Assembly (NCBI RefSeq): GCF_900186965.1
Contig: NZ_LT906457.1
Coordinates: 2,568,501-2,632,500 of the forward strand
Source: Legionella spiritensis
Lineage (GTDB): Bacteria; Pseudomonadota; Gammaproteobacteria; Legionellales; Legionellaceae
Length of the DNA: 64,000 nucleotides
Direction of reading: 5' to 3'
Shown: piece after piece, positions 15,736-24,184 of the stretch
How positions within the stretch are numbered: position 1 is the stretch's first letter
How the letters are laid out: every line of letters begins with the position of its first letter
The notes under the pieces: generated by a model
Databases searched by the model: none
The model's input: only the letters and a program-made list of their open reading frames with translations
Told to the model about the DNA's origin: nothing
Program-made: the position numbers and the translations under genes

Positions 15736-17094
15736 ATGAACGACCAAGCCCATCAAAAAGCAATGATCCTGAGTCGCCTGGATCGTATCCCCATCTGGCC
15801 GTATTCCCCCATGATTCTGTTGTCGGTGGGCGCGGGATTTTTTTTCGCGTTCTTTGATATCGTCTCCATCGGCCTGGCACTTCCCAAAATAGAACAACAA
15901 TTTGCCGTTTCCTCTGAAATGGCCGCCTGGTCCATCACCAGCAGCCTGGTTGGTTATATTCTCGGATCTTTTATAGATAGCCGCCTTGCAGATCGGTATG
16001 GGCGGCGAATCGCTATTTATATTTCCATTTTTTTCTTCTCGATCGGTTCGCTATTTTGCGCGTTTAGCCAATCCATTACATCTCTGATATTTTACCGTCT
16101 TATTGCCGGGATGGGGCTGGGCGCGGAAATTGCTATAGTCAGCACACTGATGAGTGAACTCTCCCCGGCCAATTACCGCGGTCAATACACCAGCAAGGCG
16201 GTTGCTTTTGGCATGCTGGGTTTTGCGGTTGTGCCGTTTATCGGACTGTTTCTTGTTCCTGATTACAGTTGGGGATGGCGGGCGCTTTTCGTTGCCGGCA
16301 GCGTGGGCGGCATCGTCATCGCGTTTACCAGATGGTGGGTTCCTGAATCACCGCGCTGGCTGATTGCCCGGGGACGCATTGAGGAAGCGGAAGCGATCGT
16401 GGCCAAGGCAGAAGCCCGCGCCCGGAAATATCTTAAAACGGATTTACCAACTCCGCTTGTCTCGGACATCGTTCATCCGGAGCGCCTGTCAGTAATGAAA
16501 TTGTTTCAAAGCCCTTATCATCGACGACTTGTTTTTTTTATTGTCATCTGGTTCATGTATTATCTGGGCAATTATGCCTGGCTAACACTGAGCACCACCC
16601 TGTTTGTTGAGGAAGGTTTCCAGTTGACCAGGAGCATTGGCTTTGTAGCCATCAGTTCCTGCGGCTTCATTGTCGGCAGCCTGATTCCCATTACTCTGGG
16701 CGATCACATTGAACGCAAAAAATTTGCCGCCACGGTTGCCTTGATCTGGAGTCTGGTCTTGCTGCTCATCGGCTGGTTTCCGACCCCCTGGGTGATCCGG
16801 ATCTGCGGGTTCACCGCCTCAACAACCATCGCGGCAATTATTCCGATCATGTATGCCTATACCGCGGAAAATTTTCCGACCGGTATCCGTGCCACCTGCA
16901 TCTCGGTCACCGATGGCCTTGGGCATCTTGGCGGTGCCTTCTGCGGACAAGTTATTTTGGGCATCTATACCTTGTTTGCACCCGCCGGATTTGGATTTCC
17001 CGCCGCGTTTACAGGCATGGCTCTGACCGGATTCATTACCGCCGTTTTATTAATGTTTGGTATTAATATGACCAGGATACCGTTACGGATCTAG
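15736..17094 (+). CDS. MFS transporter, metabolite/sugar-porter-like
   Basis: A 452-residue, 12-TM major facilitator. The motif-A loop between TM2 and TM3 is SRLADRYGRR, and the sugar-porter-type PESPRWL motif follows TM6, before a cytoplasmic loop with a charged helix (EEAEAIVAKAEARARKY). TM5 begins in a KAVAFGMLGFAVVPF segment. The pattern fits the metabolite:H+ symporter or sugar-porter branches; no substrate can be assigned. No strong ribosome site precedes the ATG, which suggests coupling to the glyoxalase gene upstream. Confidence 0.88.
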   Translation: MNDQAHQKAMILSRLDRIPIWPYSPMILLSVGAGFFFAFFDIVSIGLALPKIEQQFAVSSEMAAWSITSSLVGYILGSFIDSRLADRYGRRIAIYISIFFFSIGSLFCAFSQSITSLIFYRLIAGMGLGAEIAIVSTLMSELSPANYRGQYTSKAVAFGMLGFAVVPFIGLFLVPDYSWGWRALFVAGSVGGIVIAFTRWWVPESPRWLIARGRIEEAEAIVAKAEARARKYLKTDLPTPLVSDIVHPERLSVMKLFQSPYHRRLVFFIVIWFMYYLGNYAWLTLSTTLFVEEGFQLTRSIGFVAISSCGFIVGSLIPITLGDHIERKKFAATVALIWSLVLLLIGWFPTPWVIRICGFTASTTIAAIIPIMYAYTAENFPTGIRATCISVTDGLGHLGGAFCGQVILGIYTLFAPAGFGFPAAFTGMALTGFITAVLLMFGINMTRIPLRI

Positions 17095-17129
17095 CCGACT
17101 TTTTTATTATCGTACCGACAAGGACTGTC

Positions 17130-17912
17130 ATGATCGACCTGAATCCATTGAAATGGTTTGGTATCTTCGTTATTTTCGGCGCTCCAGGCAATGATTTGGC
17201 ACTTGCCTCTCTCACGCCTAAAACACCGAGTACAACCACGGCCTGTCGCTGCCAACCTGATGAATCATGCTGACCCACCAGTCAGGAATGGCAGCATTTG
17301 GCAAAACAGCTAACTGGATGCCTTATAAAGCCCGTCTCAACCCTTAAGCCTTGCAGGGAATACGCGCAAGGAGCCCAATGTGCCCTGGCCATGCTCAAGG
17401 TTCACAACCCGTTTTATCTGTCGGCTGATCCGGGTAACGCGCAAAGCCAGGGCTGGTCAGACGCCTGGCAATACCAGAACAGCGTCTATGCCGTAGAAGC
17501 GGAAAATACCGCCGACGTAGCCGCCGCCGTCGATTTTGCCCGCAATCACCACTTGCGCCTCGTCATTAAAGGCACGGGGCACGACTATCTTGGACGCTCA
17601 AACGCCGCCAATTCCCTGCTCATTTGAACTCACAAGATGAATCAGGTTCGATTTGAATCCGAGTTCACTCCGCAGGGTTGCCCTCAACAGGAAAAAAGCG
17701 TACAGGCTGTAACCGTAAGCGCCGGAACTCAATGGATTCACGCTTACGATGAGGTTACCAACAAGCACGGCCGCTATGTGCAGGGCGGCGGTTGTACCAC
17801 GGTCGGCGCCGCCGGCGGCTTTACCCAGGGTGGGGGATTTGGCAGTTTCTCCAAAAAATATGGAACCGGCGCAGCCGGGGTTGTGCAAGCTGAAATTGTG
17901 GCGGCAAGCTGA
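17130..17912 (+). pseudogene. Decayed FAD-linked oxidoreductase (berberine-bridge/VAO type)
   Basis: One reading frame runs from ATG 17130 through two in-frame TGA codons (17271-17273 and 17625-17627) and encodes the N-terminal half of a VAO-type FAD-binding oxidase: SVYAVEAENTADVAAAVDFA, KGTGHDYLGRS, then GRYVQGGGCTTVGAAGG and GFGSFSKKYGTGAAGVVQAE. Both TGA codons fall where relatives have Trp (SC-W-PTSQEW and LLI-W-THKMN), so each is a single G-to-A change. A third TGA at 17910 ends the similarity and the catalytic C-terminal half is missing. The gene therefore looks dead. A signal-peptide-like start (MIDLNPLKWFGIFVIFGAPG) remains. Confidence 0.85.
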
Positions 17913-18005
17913 AATAATCAGAAACATGATCAAGAATTTGCTTGACCTTCCATAAATAAATCAATATAAAATCATAATGATTAAAAATTAAAAAGGACTA
18001 CTGTT

Positions 18006-19280
18006 ATGTGGTTTACTGAATTGAAAGACGCTATTTATGGTTTTTTTTACCATAACAATAATCCGCCGCCGGCTCTTCCGGTTGAAAACATAGAAGCCCC
18101 TCCCATTAATGACATTCAAGACAAGGCCTTACTGAATCTGTTAAATACTTCACTGGATAGCGACGAGAAATATCACCGCCTCATGGCTTGCATTCGCAGG
18201 TATGATACCGATTATTTAAATCAGATCATCCTGGTTGAGAGCCATGAAACCGTTGACGGCGATGCCGGCACTCCTCCCCACTGGACCACCACCGCCACAA
18301 AAAGAACGTATAATTTGCCAAACCAATTGACTGCGGAGAGCCAATTTACCACCCTGGCCAACATCGTTGCCACCAATGAATTAAATTTCTCATCCCGGCA
18401 AATGTGTGATTTGTTTCAAGCCCTGATGGACAAGGGAGTTGATTTTTGCGCAACCGATCAATCCCCATATCTGGATTTGATTCACCCCAAAAGCGGGAAT
18501 AATCCTCTCAAAAGTCTCATAGCGGCCAGTCTGGATGATGCGCTTCTCATCGAATTACTACATGAGTTTATTGACTACATCGCCCATAGTCTGCCGCCCG
18601 AACAACAAACGACGATCATCCACAACCAGGATAATTTTGCCTACGACGCCATGAAGCCTGCTGAATTTTTATTACGATTAGGCCATGAAGATTTGGCCTT
18701 GCGTCTTTACGAGATGGGGGCGCAACCGTCGGCCAAGGAATTTCGGCTGGCCTGTGCAAGCTATGCAACAACCGCACACTACGACGAAGCGATGCAATGT
18801 ATCCGCTACATCATGGATTCAACTATCAATTTGGATGAAACCAGCTTACTGGAAGGCAAAGAATCCCTTCTCAAGGCAAGTCCTGTACAATACAATGAAA
18901 TGCTGGCAAGAATATCGCAAACTCTGCGCGAGGAATCGAAATTGACCCAAGGACACTCAACCCTGTTCGGCATGATGCAAGAAGATTACCTGACACACCA
19001 TCAGGATAAAAAATCCGTTTCGTTTCATGACTTTTGTCAGGATACCACAAATGGTCACCACCCACTGATAAAAAAATATGCTCTTATGCGTATTAAGCAG
19101 GAAAATATCGGCAATGGTTTCTTCTCGGATTATTACCGCAGGGACTGTCAACATCTGACTCAGAACAAATTCACATTGCTGAGTGCGGATCAAAAAGCCA
19201 ATACGCAGCTTCATAACCTTATTGATTCGATTGAAAACCGCCTTACGCCTGCAACCACGTTATCCATGGCCAGACTATAA
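18006..19280 (+). CDS. Large helical orphan protein, candidate Dot/Icm effector
   Basis: 424 residues without a recognised domain. It is soluble, mostly helical and acidic to neutral, with a Pro-rich stretch near the N-terminus (NNPPPALPVENIEAPPIND) and helix pairs such as LKSLIAASLDDALLIELLHEF and LRLGHEDLALRLYEMGAQP that resemble degenerate ankyrin or TPR units. The start has AAAGGA upstream. It lies alone between a pseudogene and a dispersed repeat. Orphan helical proteins like this are common among Legionella effectors, but the C-terminus lacks a glutamate block, so secretion is only a suggestion. Confidence 0.75.
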   Translation: MWFTELKDAIYGFFYHNNNPPPALPVENIEAPPINDIQDKALLNLLNTSLDSDEKYHRLMACIRRYDTDYLNQIILVESHETVDGDAGTPPHWTTTATKRTYNLPNQLTAESQFTTLANIVATNELNFSSRQMCDLFQALMDKGVDFCATDQSPYLDLIHPKSGNNPLKSLIAASLDDALLIELLHEFIDYIAHSLPPEQQTTIIHNQDNFAYDAMKPAEFLLRLGHEDLALRLYEMGAQPSAKEFRLACASYATTAHYDEAMQCIRYIMDSTINLDETSLLEGKESLLKASPVQYNEMLARISQTLREESKLTQGHSTLFGMMQEDYLTHHQDKKSVSFHDFCQDTTNGHHPLIKKYALMRIKQENIGNGFFSDYYRRDCQHLTQNKFTLLSADQKANTQLHNLIDSIENRLTPATTLSMARL

Positions 19281-19382
19281 TCCCCGGTCACGGAAGCTGC
19301 GACCGGGCCGGACACTTTTCTCATCCCCAAATTAACAGGTCGGGCGAGGTGATTATTGTTGTACAACAATGAATAGATCCCT

Positions 19383-19495
19383 GTAACCCGTCATGAAGGC
19401 GAAGCCGTAATGCGGGATAACGTTCATAAGTGGCACATCAAACCCGCAATACGGCCACAGGCCTCCTTACGGGCTACTGGTCTTTTGCAAAGAAA
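19383..19495. repeat. Dispersed inverted-repeat element, copy D
   Basis: In inverse orientation to copies B and C: arm CCCGTCATGAAGGCGAAGCC (19388-19407) and GCGGGATAA, then AAACCCGCAATACGGCC (about 19440-19456) and GGCCTCCTTACGGGCTA (19460-19477), followed by TTTTGCAAAG. It fills the gap between the convergent orphan and serine-hydrolase genes. Confidence 0.85.
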
Positions 19496-19499
19496 GGGG

Positions 19500-20678
19500 T
19501 CAAATAACATTTGGTTCCTGGCAAATCAACTGTTTATTTTGCTCAAGAACATGCTGATAAAGTGTTTGAACCAGTTCGCCGGCATGATCGTTCTCACCAT
19601 TGGTAGCACTGTTAAACAAAGCGGCTATAATGACCTTGTTGCAAGGTACATACATATAAAGCGCCCGATAACCCAGCGTTTCACCTTCATAAAACCAGTA
19701 TCGCCCGATCGGTTCCCTATAAGCCTCGATAATACCCAAACCAAAACCTTGCGGATGTTTTTTGTCCGTTTGGGAAATCGGCTTGCCATCCCTGGTGGAA
19801 ACCAGAGTCTGCATGGTTCGTTTTTCCGCTTCCGTCAGCAATTTATCGCCGACAAACAAATTGTCCACCCAACGCACCACGTCTTCACTGTTTGCCACAA
19901 TCGCTCCGGCAGCGCCGGCCCAGCTCAGATTATTTTTGGTGACATCCCGCCCTAATAACTCCGGATTATCATAAATGTTGTACGAATAACCATGAGCCAT
20001 TCTTTTTAATACCTGCCCGGAATAGTCCGGTACGGGATAAAAGGTATTGCGAAGCGCCAGAGGTTTTATGATTTTTGTATTCAGCAAATGGGTATAGGAG
20101 TCACCGTAACGCTCATTCAAAATCATATCCATCAGGATATAGCCGGTATTGCTGTAAAAATACCCGGGCTTGCGGGGCGGGTTGAACGTTCTCGAATAAA
20201 CCAGACCGATCAGATCTTCCGTGCTCCAGTATTGCTCCATCCTTGTACTCATCAAATAATTGATTTTGGGCGCGTCGGAATAATTGGGGATCCCCGTACT
20301 CATATTAAGCAATCCCGTTAAAGTCAGCTCCCCCCAGTGCGGATAATCTTCCAGATAGTCGCCTAGGGTCCTGGTTAACTCTAATTTTTGTTCGCGCTCG
20401 GCAAGCACGGCAAGCACCGCGGTAAACGATTTGGTAATACTGCCGATATCAAACAGATCCGTGGTTTTCACCGGCGCACTGCCTTCGTCAAACGCGCGCA
20501 ATCCCGCCGCGTAGTTATCAATGGATTGTCCTGCCTTGACGGATACCTGGATGGCTGAAAAGTGCTCGGCTTCAGAATATTTATCCAGATGCTTCCTGAT
20601 GATCTCGTCAACAGCCTTATCGGCAACAACTATGGAAGACATGGTTAGCAGGCATAACGCCAGACATGATTTTTTCAC
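19500..20678 (-). CDS. Secreted serine hydrolase, beta-lactamase/class C-like (S12)
   Basis: About 392 residues with the penicillin-binding-protein fold. A signal peptide (MKKSCLALCLLTMSSIVVA when read from GTG 20678) is followed by the nucleophile motif SITK in DIGSITKSFTAVLA, the Tyr motif YSN in YFYSNTGYI, and a late HPQGFGLG region in place of KTG. The overall family is EstB/AmpC-like esterases and D-aminopeptidases; it need not be a true beta-lactamase. GTG 20678 is preferred because it begins the signal peptide; an in-frame TTG at 20705 is the alternative. Substrate unknown. Confidence 0.85.
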   Translation of the reverse strand: MKKSCLALCLLTMSSIVVADKAVDEIIRKHLDKYSEAEHFSAIQVSVKAGQSIDNYAAGLRAFDEGSAPVKTTDLFDIGSITKSFTAVLAVLAEREQKLELTRTLGDYLEDYPHWGELTLTGLLNMSTGIPNYSDAPKINYLMSTRMEQYWSTEDLIGLVYSRTFNPPRKPGYFYSNTGYILMDMILNERYGDSYTHLLNTKIIKPLALRNTFYPVPDYSGQVLKRMAHGYSYNIYDNPELLGRDVTKNNLSWAGAAGAIVANSEDVVRWVDNLFVGDKLLTEAEKRTMQTLVSTRDGKPISQTDKKHPQGFGLGIIEAYREPIGRYWFYEGETLGYRALYMYVPCNKVIIAALFNSATNGENDHAGELVQTLYQHVLEQNKQLICQEPNVI

Positions 20679-20776
20679 GATTATCTCATCAGAAAATGTC
20701 AACAAGCCCTAAACTAACATAACAGGATCCGGACGCACAAGGATCGATACGATGAGCAATAGATCCGGAGTTTATT

Positions 20777-20829
20777 GTAAGCGCTAAAAATAAAGATTAT
20801 TATTAAACGCTTACCTGTAAATATTTACA
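20777..20829 (+). promoter_or_regulatory. Two nested operator-like palindromes upstream of the cytochrome gene
   Basis: GTAAGCG (20777-20783) is inverted as CGCTTAC (20808-20814) with a 24-base gap, and a perfect 14-bp palindrome TGTAAATATTTACA (20816-20829) ends at the ribosome site AAGGA of the di-haem cytochrome gene. Their position suggests repressor or activator sites, and the second palindrome would overlap the initiation region. The cognate regulator is not recognisable from sequence. Confidence 0.5.
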
Positions 20830-20840
20830 AGGAATGAATC

Positions 20841-22223
20841 ATGATGCACGGAAAAAAGCAAAAGTACGCATCCCTGCTGTTTTTGGGCGCCGCTGCCTTC
20901 AGCGCGCACGCCGACCACCCTTCCAGTTATTCACCTGTGGTTATCAAGGAAGATTTTAAAACCATCGTCAAGAACATGGAGGCTGAAAAACCGGCTATTG
21001 CCAAACGGCATCAGGATTTGCTCAATCAACGTTATAATTTGGATAACAAACCCTCACCAACCGTGAAAATGACCGGCGGCAAGCCGGTGCAGGAAGGCAT
21101 TCGCGTCAAATTACCCCCCGGCACCACCTGGGAAATGCTGGCCAAGATGACGCCTGAGGAAATTAAGGCCAAGGGATTATTTCCTAAAGGATTTCTGCCC
21201 TTACCGCATCCCAATCACCCGGAAGGTGGCATGTTATTTCCGAAATTCGCGATTGATGAAATCAAACGCCAGGAACAGCGTGATCTCACCCGTTTCGACC
21301 TGGATTTTGACATTCCCGATCACTTTTTACCGATTTTCCCCGCACCGATTTTCCTGACAACCCGTCCCGATCTGGGTGATGTATCCAAAGGGCAACTGGT
21401 GACAATCAATAATTATTTCGATCTGTTCAACGGCATTCTCAATCCCAAGCAACTCGAAGGCTTGCGCTTGCTGGTCACCCCGTTTCCCCAGCAACAGTTT
21501 AACCAGACTGACGACCGCCGCACCATTGCACCGAGCCGAGGCGTCGCCTGTCTGGATTGCCACGCCAACGGGCACACTAACAAGGCAACCCATCTGGTGG
21601 GAGATATAAGACCCCAGGAATTTCGTCATCGCATCAATACCCCCAGTCTGCGTGGTGTGAATATTCAACGCCTGTTCGGTTCACAACGGGCCCTGAAATC
21701 CATTGAGGATTTTACTGAATTTGAGCAACGAGCCGCCTATTTCGACGGCGATCCGGTGATCGCCACAAAAAAAGGGGTGAATATTCTGGAACGTGGCAGT
21801 CAGGTTCATTTCATGGCGGAATTCCAGGAACTGCTGGATTTCCCGCCGGCACCTAAATTAAAGTGGGACGGCAAACTCGATCCGAAGAAAGCCACGCCAG
21901 CCGAATTACGTGGTCAGGCCATATTTTTTGGCAAAGGACAATGTGCAGCCTGCCATACTCCACCGTATTACACCGATAACACCATGCATAATTTGCAAGC
22001 AGAACGTTTCTTCAAACCGGAATTAGTCAATGGCCGCATGGAAAGCGCCGATGGACCAATCAAAACATTCCCGTTGCGCGGCATCAAGGACAGCCCTCCT
22101 TACATGCACGATGGCCGTCTGCTGACCCTTGAAGACACGGTTGAGTTTTTCAATCTGGTTCTGGAGTTGCAGTTAGACAAACAGGAAAAACAGGATTTGG
22201 TCGCCTTCATGCAAGCGCTCTAG
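20841..22223 (+). CDS. Periplasmic di-haem cytochrome c (MauG / cytochrome c peroxidase family)
   Basis: 460 residues with a signal peptide (LLFLGAAAFSAHA) and two c-type haem sites, CLDCH (residues 237-241) and CAACH (368-372). The C-terminal half has the CCP/MauG-family segments FPLRGIKDSPPYMHDGRLLTLEDTVEFF, including a Met in PYMHDG that can serve as axial ligand. Members reduce peroxide or carry out oxidative protein modification in the periplasm. Relative to true CCPs the N-terminal half is unusual, with a charged segment around residues 30-150. AAGGA before the ATG supports this start. It is a single gene behind two palindromes. Confidence 0.88.
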   Translation: MMHGKKQKYASLLFLGAAAFSAHADHPSSYSPVVIKEDFKTIVKNMEAEKPAIAKRHQDLLNQRYNLDNKPSPTVKMTGGKPVQEGIRVKLPPGTTWEMLAKMTPEEIKAKGLFPKGFLPLPHPNHPEGGMLFPKFAIDEIKRQEQRDLTRFDLDFDIPDHFLPIFPAPIFLTTRPDLGDVSKGQLVTINNYFDLFNGILNPKQLEGLRLLVTPFPQQQFNQTDDRRTIAPSRGVACLDCHANGHTNKATHLVGDIRPQEFRHRINTPSLRGVNIQRLFGSQRALKSIEDFTEFEQRAAYFDGDPVIATKKGVNILERGSQVHFMAEFQELLDFPPAPKLKWDGKLDPKKATPAELRGQAIFFGKGQCAACHTPPYYTDNTMHNLQAERFFKPELVNGRMESADGPIKTFPLRGIKDSPPYMHDGRLLTLEDTVEFFNLVLELQLDKQEKQDLVAFMQAL

Positions 22224-22297
22224 GTTCTACGCGCTTGATTTTAACCGCAGGATTTGTAGCGACGGACTTTAATTAAAAATTCAAGACCGTCGCCATC

Positions 22298-23197
22298 TCA
22301 TAAATTACCGAGCGAATTGCCGGTGTTCGTAACGCCATTGCCCTTGGCCTCTGGGACTTGCTTCTTTTCCACGGCAGAGTCTTTGGGTTTTAACCACATG
22401 ATGCCATACTTCCCCGATGTAATATAACTCGACTCCGATAAACGACTCAGATATTTCTGATTGGTATACGTTTCAGCGCCCTTGCTCATTTTGCTTACTT
22501 TTTCCTTATAAGCTACGAATTTAGAAGCCAGTTGCAAGGCAGCGCCGGATGAATCCAGAGCCCTGTTTAACGTGGCGGTTATGTTATTCGGACAGGTGTA
22601 AACACTATCTTCAAAAGAATCAAACAAGACTTCCCATAAGGGTAGTGACTCAAAAACGGGCGGAACTTGCGAGATGGTTTTTACAAAATCACATACGGAG
22701 GGTGATTTCAAATTTAATGTACCGTCTTTACGCGCCTCTTCCAAAAGATAGATTTGAACGGAATGGGCCCATTTGCCATGCCCCACTCCGGCTCCCGGAT
22801 CAGAAGATAAATAGCCGTTTTTGAGCAAGACATTAAGAAACAAATCCGGCGATAGGGCGCCAAATAATATAGGGGTGTGATGAGGATATTGAAATGCGGT
22901 GCTAGTGGTATAACCCTTCGGAACCTCGCTTGCACCGGTGGCATTAAAACCATTCTTGCCGCCCCAGTCATCAAAAAACCGGCGCATGGTTTTTTTACCG
23001 GAAGTATTAAATTGAAAATACTCCCCGGCGAATTTTTGCAACCCTTTTCTGACCAGGTCTTCACGACATAAAAATGATAAAACGGCGATAATATCCTCTT
23101 TGAGATTAGGCTCCAAACCAGTATATCCCCGCTCCTCAAGATAAGCCTCATAGTCATTCGGATCATCGTCTTTGCCATCAATCAATTCCAGTTCCAT
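22298..23197 (-). CDS. Orphan cytoplasmic protein, candidate effector
   Basis: 299 residues with no domain recognised. The N-terminus is acidic (LELIDGKDDDPNDYEAYLEE), the middle contains a GVGHGKWAHSVQIYLLEEA segment that looks like a conserved core, and the C-terminus is a low-complexity polar tail (EKKQVPEAKGNGVTNTGNSL). A modest ribosome site (GGGAATACC) precedes the ATG. It is divergent from the SH2-domain gene across about 330 bases, and the disordered C-terminal tail and orphan status would suit a Dot/Icm substrate. That role is inferred from context only. Confidence 0.72.
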   Translation of the reverse strand: MELELIDGKDDDPNDYEAYLEERGYTGLEPNLKEDIIAVLSFLCREDLVRKGLQKFAGEYFQFNTSGKKTMRRFFDDWGGKNGFNATGASEVPKGYTTSTAFQYPHHTPILFGALSPDLFLNVLLKNGYLSSDPGAGVGHGKWAHSVQIYLLEEARKDGTLNLKSPSVCDFVKTISQVPPVFESLPLWEVLFDSFEDSVYTCPNNITATLNRALDSSGAALQLASKFVAYKEKVSKMSKGAETYTNQKYLSRLSESSYITSGKYGIMWLKPKDSAVEKKQVPEAKGNGVTNTGNSLGNL

Positions 23198-23286
23198 AAG
23201 GTATTCCCAATAGTTATCTCAAAAGAAGTTAAATAATAACAATGTCATATTAAGATTTTATTAGATTGCATCAACAAAATTTTTCC

Positions 23287-23360
23287 ACTCTGGACAGGAC
23301 AATTTTCCTTTATACCGGACAAAATCGGGAAGGGTAGCAATTTTTTGTCCTGTCCAGAGT
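23287..23360. repeat. 16-bp inverted repeat pair between the orphan and SH2 genes
   Basis: ACTCTGGACAGGACAA (23287-23302) is inverted perfectly as TTGTCCTGTCCAGAGT (23345-23360), 42 bases apart. It lies in the divergent intergenic region 23198-23528, which otherwise shows only AT-rich promoter-like sequence and no gene. It may be a small transposon remnant or an operator pair. Confidence 0.65.
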
Positions 23361-23528
23361 TTTTCCAGAAAATATATGTTTAATTAATGTTACGTTAATA
23401 TGTCCAGTTTACAATAAAAACGCTTAATCAAAATACAATACCGGATGTGTCTTCTCTGGGGAAAGCCGGAGGACTGGCCCAGGTTCTGTGCACTTATCTT
23501 TTATTCATGTTTATTCAGGAGAAAAACT

Positions 23529-24116
23529 ATGTTATCCATGAAGAGCCTCGAAGAATCTTCAAAAAAAAATGAAAACCTGTCATTAATTTTTTCCTTAACC
23601 CCCAAAGATGCCACTACTTTATTAAATGGAATCAACCTGAAAGGGGTTTGGCTTCTCAGGGAAAGTTCCAAGCCCGGTTGTTTGACAGTAACTTATTTAA
23701 AGAGTGCTACAAACAAGGTAACTCATATTCGCTTTGGATTTTCTGAAGGCCACTGGCAAGTAATAGGGGATCGTACTTTTGACGAAAAGAAAGACTCTAT
23801 AGATCCCAAGGCAATTACCAGTGAATCGGCTGTCCTGCAATTAATTGATACTTTAAAAAAAATTGGTCCCGAATGCAATGGAGAAGTCGGTTTTGACATT
23901 CAAAACGCCATCTATTTTATAAAACCTGCTTCAAAAGCAGAGTGCGCCAAAAATTCTCATTATGAACTTTATGACAGCTCCTACATAATAAAAGATAGCG
24001 AGCACAAACCTGAAATCAAATTATCCAGCCATTATTCATCTTTTTTTAGCGAGGAAGAAAAAGGAGAAGGAGAAGAGGATGATACTTGGTTAAAAGGGCT
24101 CGGCCATGGTCAATGA
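23529..24116 (+). CDS. SH2-domain protein with glutamate-block C-terminus, probable Dot/Icm effector
   Basis: 195 residues. An SH2 domain starts near residue 20: IFSLTPKDATTLLNGI (alpha-A), then GVWLLRESSKPGCLTVTY, the bacterial form of the FLVRES motif with phosphotyrosine-binding Arg44, then KVTHIRF with the strand-D His66, and a later helix (ESAVLQLIDTL) like the SH2 alpha-B. Such domains bind phosphotyrosine on host proteins; Legionella is the main bacterial genus known to carry them. The last 26 residues hold EEEKGEGEEDD, the E-block seen at the C-terminus of many Dot/Icm substrates. ATG 23529 has CAGGAGAAAAACT upstream; an open frame extends to 23445 without a ribosome site. Residues about 115-165 are of unknown fold. 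Confidence 0.82.
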   Translation: MLSMKSLEESSKKNENLSLIFSLTPKDATTLLNGINLKGVWLLRESSKPGCLTVTYLKSATNKVTHIRFGFSEGHWQVIGDRTFDEKKDSIDPKAITSESAVLQLIDTLKKIGPECNGEVGFDIQNAIYFIKPASKAECAKNSHYELYDSSYIIKDSEHKPEIKLSSHYSSFFSEEEKGEGEEDDTWLKGLGHGQ

Positions 24117-24184
24117 AGGACCTGCCATCATACCTCGTGATATCTAACGGCATGAAGGCAGGTTGTCATGAACGTCGAACGTCG

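Noticed and set aside
17271..17627. TGA read as selenocysteine or Trp in the FAD oxidase gene
   Set aside because: Neighbouring genes use TGG for Trp and TGA as stop, no selenocysteine element is evident, and the 3' half of the gene is missing, so decay is simpler.
19410..19955. 181-residue plus-strand ORF
   Set aside because: It runs antisense to the serine-hydrolase gene and starts within a repeat copy.
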